NCBI GenBank assembly: GCA_030266845.1
Contig: JAJDIT010000005.1
Span: 21,140-85,139 of the forward strand
Direction of reading: 5' to 3'
DNA from: Acholeplasma sp. OttesenSCG-928-E16
Lineage (GTDB): Bacteria; Bacillota_I; Bacilli_A; Acholeplasmatales; Acholeplasmataceae
DNA length: 64,000 nt
Positions 61,401 to 64,000 of the stretch are shown piece after piece; the first letter of the stretch is position 1, and each line of letters begins with the position of its first letter. The position numbers were made by a program, and so were the translations under genes. The notes under the pieces are model-generated. The model had not been told where the DNA came from. It searched no databases and saw only the letters and a program-made list of their open reading frames with translations.

Positions 61401-62832
61401 AATTGATGAAGAAACTAAAGCCTTAGGAAGTCATACACTTTCTCATGGAACTGAAGTTAGCTTAGAAGCAACTCCTTCTAGTGGTTATGCATTCAGTCAC
61501 TGGTTAGTTGATAGTGTCCAAAGCGATATATATACAACCGCTAGTATAACTTACCCTGTTTCTGGTGAAGTTGATATAGTACCTGTATTCTCTTTATTGG
61601 CTACTGAAGCAACTCTCACAATTAGTGCAAATACAGGAGGCGTAGTAGCATCTAATATAGTTGGCATGGTTGATGGCATAGCTACAATCGCTCCAAATGA
61701 TTCAGTAACTGTCACCGCAACACCAAGTACAAATTATAGATTTATTGGCTGGTTTGAAGGAACAACAGAAAAATCAACTTCCTTATCATACACATTCAAC
61801 ATGACAAACTACGATTTAACTCTTGTGGCAAAATTCCAAGAAACTGCTGTCGTTACAGTGCAGTATGCTACCGAAGGAGAGTTTTCTAATGACTTAACAT
61901 ACAATGATCAAACTTCTACAGTATGGGTTTCAAAAGTATTTGATGTTGGTGATGAAATAGAACTTGTTGCTTATCCAAGTTCTGGATATAGAATTTCCAA
62001 CTCATCAACCACTGATTACACAATTACTGGTAATATTATATCTATTACAGTACCATCTGGTGGTATATCATTAGAACTTGACACAGAACTCATTACATAT
62101 CAATTAACTGTAAGCTCAAGTAATTCAGAACACGGTGTTGCAACTTTAGACAAGACCGCTGATCCAATTGTCTCATATACTGGAGGTTTGATCGCTCCGG
62201 GTGCTACCGTTACATTATATGCAGTGCCTGCAAGTGGCTATCAGTTTGATGGTTGGTATATTGGTGAAGATAAACTAGTTACTGATAGCACATATACTCT
62301 TGGAACAGATAGTATATCATTTACGATGCCAAGTGAAGCTAAAGCTATCACTGTTCAGTTTGAGGTCATTCCAGTTGGTGGTACTACTGTTACAGCACAA
62401 TATAGTGGTACTACAACAAATATGGCTGATGGAAACAATGCAGGAACCATAGGATTGAACGCTGATCTTTTTACAGTTACTGCTATTAAAGGATCTGCTG
62501 GTAGCAATGTAGGACTTAATGGAGCTGGACAAATTAGGTTATATGGAAACAAAGCTGATGGAGTTGGTAATACTCTTGAAATTGAGATATCAAGTGGCTA
62601 TATTATAACAGATGTGACATTTACTTTTGGTGCAACAACACAATCTCCAACAGCTCTGCTAACTTTGGGTGAAGTAACAGAAAATCTTGCTGTTGCTGCC
62701 ATTAAGAATATTGATAAGGTATGCAGTAATTTATCTATAACTTCATTTTCTATTCAGAATACTCATCAAACCTCAGGAACAGTTGGGCAAATATTTATTC
62801 TTTCGATACAAATCACCTATACTACTGCCTAA
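49477..62832 (+). CDS. Giant lipoprotein adhesin with InlB-type repeats
   Basis: A 4451-aa lipoprotein: signal MKKIITAVFLSILTLVGLFAC, lipid Cys at 21; GGGGGAGG precedes the ATG at 49477. I count 28 F.GW(Y/F)-type motifs of InlB-B/Listeria-Bacteroides repeats (for example FLGWYDGEDL, FIGWFDAATGG). Three times an OB-fold-like unit (near 50458, 52930 and 59460) is followed by a degenerate bacterial Ig unit (near 51022, 53515 and 60090) and a jelly-roll-like unit (51295, 53790 and 60380). Two more jelly-roll-like units lie at 55605-56040 and 62375-62832. An Ig-like segment is at 58285-58840. It is very rich in Thr and Ser. No C-terminal anchor. A long fibre binding cells or polymers is the natural reading; ligand unknown. 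Confidence 0.88.
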   Translation: MKKIITAVFLSILTLVGLFACNMERFILTVTSNDTKMGVVSGGGEFLFRARATIKATANDGYDFLGWYDLSSDDLLSEDESYTFAMPKKDYHVEGRFQKEVTYYSVTFYDGDDPITDLSIASIREGELIDAPLAPNKEGYSFKGWYVDSLFTTPYLFDEMPIKSNTSIYGWYVARTDANKFALTINSTQSGCTLTGGGEYEKGASVTILTTNNIDGYKFIGWYIDETLVCLDLEHTFVMPENDLIITARYEEVQKYQLSLSSNISGATLTGAGNYAKGETVIIEVLAISGYTFLGWYDGEDLYASDLEDIIEMPESNLSLVAKFEKIVTVLTVAEARLENLSEELTVSGVVTNIVGSKYVIISDADGNAALHIHKPIANSDLEIGDIVEVTGSLATYENLLQITDGATIVIKSSNNDIPAAIEATSIPTFTIDDQGIVYNFSSLKVVSYSSRNLTLSDGTNQIIARVDDALYTELDSYLASLAADQIINLKNVHIGWYQDKAQIQLFSLANIALDEATMIALIKDSLDDQFKGLEYLANSEISLPSTHSVLGGSIAWATNPANMIVDNKWINVTEDKDVKLVATITLGDTTASPYDIDVTVLMIRTDVLTYNIDLQTTAMVSGSYGTGYKNTLDTAVTASSVVDGVTETVSFVASSIGQPATAPGGLGNGSIVLCATVSDTANPDRVGGFVFDFGTEIISRLEFVFFVGSRDNDINNVTTAKVEYYDATLDTWVLAKDFLALLKKGTEITVRADLNASKFRIVYDGTINNANGGAMRPDSLKLFVEPVLESFDVIFNTLGGSTVNTQSVLSGTKATRPSSNPTKLGYTFVNWYTAETEGSVFDFDTLISADTNVYARWTKDTYNITYENLKDQTNSNPSTYQVDTATITLAPLANITGFEFIGWFDALTDGNEVESITLGSTGNKTIYARWAQVIEGQSLVLFDTLGGSSIDSQSIVNGNKATRPSTDPTKLGYTFDNWYTAETDGSVFDFDTLINARTTIYARWTKDTYTISYNYDGGSLEDGESNPESYDITSSEIVLLNPTRNGYTFLGWYSGTTKIESISAGSYGNLSLVANWQVITYEIQYSYNDGVLADGESNPESYNITSNEIVLLNPTKEGYTFLGWYSGTTKIESIPTGSYGDLSLVASFELNLSSIENTRKQSNETAAYFNGIVTGIYGSLIFVIDENGNYAIAVNATTLPETFVVGNKVSVNGTISISNGLVSVSNGVVALIDGNNIHTYPSATTIENISNLTTSDQGKAFNLPKVTVTTAYATSSRNIIVEDKAGNSIQIRVNDSNATDLIEKMSGYSVGDMLDLTNVYLGWFNSAQFYILLDTNVTETVLTDEETVDLIIAWLEAQFDNKSYNSGVELILPTTHPYLNGMITSVMTPTNLLGNDYRFIDAIENTDGEIVFTVEYASFEKDVTCSFTLLRKKTTYTEGFDTTATGATSSYGSRSFNGIAGTTWEYKNTRDQGDYSITGKGLMMQGGSNNSYIKITFPTGLDSLYFEYRKAFTGTFARRVQVTISDGLNSSVALTSTYGTASGNDATIHKFDSTTASWSEPLSTLNLTGTVIVTISFVATSTSQQTTFDNFLWRLPYSYTVSFDTDGGSTNPDSQSILELGKASAPTEPTKQGNAQYSYEFLGWYNGDDLWVFDTNIVSSNIALVAKWRQVVNEYTYTFKDYNGNTIKEATIQYGASIVAPDDPTRDPNQQYTFTFSGWDKAIPQSITEDIVFVAQYSEVLNKYDVTFNSNGGSSVSPQEDIEYGSYVIEPQVPSKDPSAEFTFAFAGWYVDLSDTEPWNFTSDSIVGDLVLIAKWTSIPIGNNAVTFDVQGGSPTPQIQSIAPGGYATEPSTNPQKNGYTFIGWFDAATGGNEWNFGSNAINEDITIYAQYSVITYEITYVNDGGNHQNTEEFTVETDTFSLEEATKRGYTFIGWFDAATEGNEITSIVKGTYSDISLWARFTLDEYDITYENMTGATNHTNNPSVYYVTSQDITLGAASKSGYVFDGWYTALTGGTKVETIAANSINDITLYARWTEILSLGYDFTGIVNDKQSNFTTTTALSAFNSVFTGQEADNKLVSFGDTITAFYLGNSSGGGEDGTNNLTRLGKNGSFTINFEGINIYKVEVVARGWNNASSSLSIGGTSKNITTKGTYSFDISNPSNSLTFTSASDDRVFIYNFIFYYQEISLGEQYTVSFNTDGATSETPVNQLVYENGFASAPDDPVKPGYTFTGWYDGTTLWNFDTSAVTKDVTLAAKYSANTNTVYKVHVYLEQADETFAKDSELSKTGTTAASVSYTPEAISGFTFDENNQSNVLSGTVAGDGSLVLYVYYTISRYTIEFDQTGVDAITGIKHGSTTTIPSLSVAGYTFNGWFIKEDGNLTTEVTSSTEITSNLSLYASLTPNTNTAYKVEIYKENLDGSYSKDSESSASGTTGTTASHTPSTISGYSFDSNNESNVLSGTIAGDGSLVLKAYYVRQSYDVTFVYNNGDSNGSETLKYGASITLPSPTKTGYLFDAWYTSTTFIDDNKVTSLTMPVGGTTLYANYTIVNYEISFEENGGTFAANPTLSYNYAASYTLPTNITKVGYDFAGWFDNEALEGNAITSITAGSTTGNKSYYAKWTDSYYDFSVTLNNSSYGSISITVGGEAFSESRVKHGTEVTIAVSANAGYKLVNIYDSLSSTSVYTPSSTPYSYQFTVTGKIDYVVNLDLSTNITYKVISYFEKLDNTYESQEGSPLSGTTGASVSTTPQGDDAVPGFTYDSSNSDNVLSGTIAADGSLELKVYYVRKTYTITFVYNNGETNGSETLKYGASVTLPSPTKTGYDFDAWYSSTTYIADNKVTSLTMPVGGTTLYANYALHSFSITYNTNSGTLSGTYPSSFDFLSETTLPTSSNITRAGYTFNGWYNNAALEGDAVTSIPTGTLTNQTFYAKWTMDAPTVSVSMSPEGGSSTYGTSVVITPSSSSLVPNSSLVYYHLYKGENLIDSIETGNFTLSDVGDSGTYYVKAQYVVTINEVDITYYGDSSTFTVTISTATPVASTHTMATFYVGQTFSNSTLSNFISSGSVTGVDSTALTGGTYTIKEAPSPLVVGSNDIVLTYTPANSNYSALDINTTLTVVQLAVTFDGITDPVNVNYGATLSTSDMPNVPALTHHENGRWVAPSDKSFENITSSFTATAVYDEISYTITFELNGGNDLTDPKSSYTISSDDYTLPTPTKTGAYSFGGWYEASDFSGNAVTTLDASDGGNKTYYAKWLDLYSLTVSAERGTAGTSGSYVAGASVSLTSTPEDSYVLFVGWFVGDSTTATSTDASFTYTMPAAATSIKAVYRVRTIAEVKALSTTNPIVKIQGVITSVSASSTHYYAFIQDATDGLYMYKIAVSSELDEIMVVGNVVEVIGTRGYYSNYSMYQIVDNSNLTITYKGTADISTYAKAIDGDTVLTDNLGRLMSLTGYVAATQTITLGSTSALSFVLLTEYGSFTINIENSDYSTTSVRNGIIEIINAATAGTKLTVVAPVYTSLITVQNANQITNHGYTESEVLDLVLSNIMEDLPQNESDITSNLSLISSTYFGYTISWSSSDVAISTASDSLGVVDRSLVGDADLAVVLTYTIKNGDTAVSDGTLTYTVKKYDLSSPFESVLYETDFEWSSSKMPDNNYLDKTYTISSLPQQWIVYQGGINVQKIITGEYSVNMAWYYSKATQIPKLTMDFSISDITRIEFDAIQLNRSSNTTLGRMIVEYSLDGLSWIPFGTERTLSTSSTVSFNESLPSEATGEIKIRITMNSSYKPNTGNMLIAIDNLKIYGMVLPSASYRATLNPDNGSPSTIITGINSTNPLTKPSTDPTKENYKFLGWYEVNSSTPFVFEEALTTNVQLIAKWALEYSISVSVLNSTGGEASASKASAIEGETISLTATPDTGYEFVGWFLGDATEAFSTSASITSYTMPGENLVVTAKFALLSYTVSFLEATNGSYTITIDEETKALGSHTLSHGTEVSLEATPSSGYAFSHWLVDSVQSDIYTTASITYPVSGEVDIVPVFSLLATEATLTISANTGGVVASNIVGMVDGIATIAPNDSVTVTATPSTNYRFIGWFEGTTEKSTSLSYTFNMTNYDLTLVAKFQETAVVTVQYATEGEFSNDLTYNDQTSTVWVSKVFDVGDEIELVAYPSSGYRISNSSTTDYTITGNIISITVPSGGISLELDTELITYQLTVSSSNSEHGVATLDKTADPIVSYTGGLIAPGATVTLYAVPASGYQFDGWYIGEDKLVTDSTYTLGTDSISFTMPSEAKAITVQFEVIPVGGTTVTAQYSGTTTNMADGNNAGTIGLNADLFTVTAIKGSAGSNVGLNGAGQIRLYGNKADGVGNTLEIEISSGYIITDVTFTFGATTQSPTALLTLGEVTENLAVAAIKNIDKVCSNLSITSFSIQNTHQTSGTVGQIFILSIQITYTTA
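51870..52490 (+). repeat. Duplicated InlB-type repeat inside the adhesin gene
   Basis: Segments near 51870-52050 and 52305-52490 encode LGGS...QS...G.KATRPS.(N/D)PTKLGYTF and NWYTAET(E/D)GSVFDFDTLI with close DNA similarity. Confidence 0.75.
52519..52916 (+). repeat. Tandem near-identical repeat pair inside the adhesin gene
   Basis: Two copies of about 182 bases, 216 bases apart (52519-52700 and 52735-52916). Both encode DGESNPESY.ITS.EIVLLNPT and FLGWYSGTTKIESI. DNA identity is high, including at third codon positions, so the duplication is recent. Confidence 0.8.
56931..58053 (+). repeat. Dispersed near-identical repeat pair, 930 bases apart
   Basis: 56931-57123 and 57861-58053 encode TFVYNNG(D/E)(S/T)NGSETLKYGAS and VTSLTMPVGGTTLYANY. 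Preceding each copy is a second shared segment (NVLSGTIA.DGSL.LK.YYVR), so a block of about 400 bases was duplicated. Confidence 0.8.
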
Positions 62833-62854
62833 TCGTTGAATTTATCAGAACTAT

Positions 62855-62883
62855 ACCCACCACAGAAATGTGGTGGGTTTTTC
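62855..62883 (+). terminator. Terminator of the giant adhesin gene
   Basis: ACCCACCACA-GAAA-TGTGGTGGGT followed by TTTTC: a perfect 10-bp stem closed by a GNRA tetraloop. Confidence 0.9.
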
Positions 62884-62890
62884 TTCTCTA

Positions 62891-62899
62891 TGCTATAAT
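62891..62899 (+). promoter_or_regulatory. Extended -10 promoter of the YigZ-family gene, probably leaderless
   Basis: TGCTATAAT is a perfect extended -10 with its last base seven bases before the ATG at 62906. No ribosome site lies between. Transcription would begin at or within a base or two of the start codon. Confidence 0.65.
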
Positions 62900-62905
62900 A
62901 CTAAT

Positions 62906-63505
62906 ATGAAATATTTAAAACATAAAGTAACTAATGAAATAATAATATCTAAATCGAGGTTTATTGGAATACTGATTCCTGTTTCATCTAACTCAATGAT
63001 TCCTGATTTGATATCATCATTAAAAAAAGAGTATCCTAAGGCTACTCATTATTGTTATGCATCAATTACTGGAGAAAATGGTGAATATCATAACTCATCT
63101 GATGATGGAGAACCCTCCGGAACTGCTGGGGTTCCGATTCTATCAGTTTTAAAACATCATGAAGTAACTGATATCTTATGTGTTGTTATTAGGTATTATG
63201 GGGGAATCAAGCTAGGTGCTGGGGGTTTAATTAGGGCGTATGGTTCTTGTTGTTCTAAGGTGTTAGAATACGCTATTTTCTATAAAAAGAAAACAGTTCC
63301 TTTATATAAATTAAGTTTCAACTATAGTCTAATAGATAAAATAGAACACTTACTTAAAGATAAGGCAAATATTATAGATAAAGAATTTTTAAATAATGTT
63401 ACTTATTCTGTTTATCTTGATGATATTACCGTCTTAGAAGATATTAATCACTTATTAGATCATAAAGAGTTTCTTGGTAATATAACCCTTGATATTAATA
63501 TATAA
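62906..63505 (+). CDS. YigZ/IMPACT-family protein
   Basis: A 199-aa protein. Domain 1 (about 1-125): SKSRFIGILIPVSS, YPKATHYCYASITGENGEYH, SDDGEPSGTAGVPILSVLKH and VVIRYYGGIKLGAGGLIRAY, all diagnostic of UPF0029/IMPACT. Domain 2 (about 135-199) is the ferredoxin-like DUF1949. The biochemical role in bacteria is not settled; eukaryotic IMPACT regulates Gcn2. The ATG at 62906 is preferred to 62870, which lies inside the adhesin terminator. Confidence 0.93.
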   Translation: MKYLKHKVTNEIIISKSRFIGILIPVSSNSMIPDLISSLKKEYPKATHYCYASITGENGEYHNSSDDGEPSGTAGVPILSVLKHHEVTDILCVVIRYYGGIKLGAGGLIRAYGSCCSKVLEYAIFYKKKTVPLYKLSFNYSLIDKIEHLLKDKANIIDKEFLNNVTYSVYLDDITVLEDINHLLDHKEFLGNITLDINI

Positions 63506-63510
63506 ATAAA

Positions 63511-63536
63511 AGAAAACAGCTATCGCTGTTTTTTTT
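63511..63536. terminator. Bidirectional terminator between yigZ-like and acetate-transporter genes
   Basis: AAAACAGC-TATC-GCTGTTTT with A and T runs outside the stem; serves both convergent genes. Confidence 0.8.
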
Positions 63537-64000
63537 AGATTAATGGAAATACTTTCTTTCCAAACTCTTCATTTATTATTTGACCTACTGCACTATATAT
63601 AGCTGATGTTCCACATATAATTCCAACCACACCAGCAATTGTAGTTATTACTTCGCTTTCTGCTAAATCACCAATACCTAATAAAATAAATAATACGGCT
63701 AATGATCCAAAAACAATTTTTGAAATCATGTTGTGCTTAAGGGTTGCGATAAACATAAATATCGTAAATGCTCCCCATACTAATAGATATGCCCCCATTG
63801 CCGCATTAGATTCGATTAATGGGCTTTCTTGCCAAGTGACTATCATAACTAATGAAAACCAAAAACAACCATATGCTACAAATGCAGTTCCTGCAAAAGT
63901 GTTTTTGTTTTTAAACTCTAATATACCAGCGATAATTTGAGCTATTCCACCTAATGCGATTCCCATCGAAATTATTACACTTGTCATTGGAAATGCTCCA
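63535..64000 (-). CDS. Acetate uptake transporter family (SatP/YaaH, GPR1/FUN34), 5' end missing
   Basis: The minus-strand frame is open from the window edge; the edge codons read GAFP directly before MTSVIISMGIALGGIAQIIAG, continuing the family pattern NAG...L...I.SMGI..GGIAQ. The true start with the usual NPAPLGL motif therefore lies outside the window. Visible parts are LEFKNKNTFAGTAFVAYGCFWFSL and LVWGAFTIFMFIATLKHN, about five membrane helices in 155 residues. The family carries acetate or succinate. One should not take 63987 as the start. Confidence 0.85.
   Translation of the reverse strand, partial: GAFPMTSVIISMGIALGGIAQIIAGILEFKNKNTFAGTAFVAYGCFWFSLVMIVTWQESPLIESNAAMGAYLLVWGAFTIFMFIATLKHNMISKIVFGSLAVLFILLGIGDLAESEVITTIAGVVGIICGTSAIYSAVGQIINEEFGKKVFPLI

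Noticed and set aside
62317..62552. Minus-strand frames of 65-71 codons under the adhesin C-terminus
   Set aside because: Antisense shadows of a Thr/Ser-rich repeat gene.
49477..62832. CRISPR array or intergenic tandem repeats
   Set aside because: All repeats are in one reading frame, keep codon phase and encode known repeat motifs; spacing is not CRISPR-like.
1..64000. Mycoplasma-type code with TGA as Trp
   Set aside because: Trp is TGG throughout, and several genes end correctly at TGA directly before overlapping starts (aroA, Mur-like gene, YycJ-like gene).

Overview
This 64 kb window is an AT-rich chromosomal segment from what looks like a low-GC Gram-positive lineage of the Bacilli/Mollicutes borderland (Acholeplasma-, Izemoplasma- or Erysipelotrichia-like; tentative). 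Reasons: strongly AT-rich intergenic DNA, AGGAGG ribosome sites, sigma-A promoters often with an extended -10 (TGnTATAAT), and Firmicute genes such as dnaD, rlmH, yhaM, degV and a YycJ-like hydrolase. TGA is used as a stop (for example at the aroA and Mur-like genes) and TGG encodes Trp, so the code is standard and not the Mycoplasma/Spiroplasma code. Surface proteins are held by N-terminal lipids or a C-terminal membrane helix. No sortase motif or peptidoglycan gene is seen, which fits a wall-poor or wall-less cell but does not prove it.

Layout. 1-1980: a GntR/ABC-transporter operon running off the left edge. 2016-2315: acpP. 2325-18560: a maltodextrin/starch region with malQ, a LacI-type regulator, a hybrid histidine kinase, glycogen/maltodextrin phosphorylase, a malE-malF-malG-amylase-lipoprotein operon and a divergent membrane-anchored pullulanase. 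Three good and one weak LacI-type operator candidates (TGnTAnCGnTTTCA-like) lie upstream of malQ/lacI, glgP and malE/pullulanase. Starch would be trimmed outside by the amylase and pullulanase, imported by MalEFG and degraded inside by MalQ, the phosphorylase and a second, cytoplasmic pullulanase at 45267-47261. No MalK ATPase is in the window.

18700-28000: an accessory region. A very small HTH protein is followed by degenerate DNA and then a compact minus-strand operon: holin-like membrane protein, unrecognised 363-aa protein, MurE/CapB-like ligase, 1749-aa RHS/YD-repeat polymorphic toxin and probable membrane immunity protein. The last 195 codons of the RHS gene are clearly richer in GC than the RHS core, as expected for an exchanged toxin tip. 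The gene set of this operon is the most unusual thing here. 28297-28824 encodes a paralogue of the lipoprotein that ends the maltose operon.

28894-40502: fourteen tightly packed minus-strand genes read as (YycJ-like MBL)-rlmH-HAD-mscL-aroF-aroB-aroA-chorismate mutase-aroE-aroC-recG-rnc-dnaD-nth. The shikimate enzymes for dehydroquinate dehydratase and shikimate kinase are not in it. 40671-44252 is a 1193-aa lipoprotein with C-terminal Ig-like domains. 44345-49281 is a degV-cca-pullulanase-yhaM operon.

49477-62832 is one 4451-aa lipoprotein adhesin with 28 recognisable InlB/Listeria-Bacteroides type repeats, three OB-fold/Ig modules and several jelly-roll-like units. It is followed by a probably leaderless YigZ-family gene and a truncated acetate-transporter gene at the right edge. 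I saw no rRNA, tRNA, CRISPR array or transposase; this was by eye, not by a covariance search.
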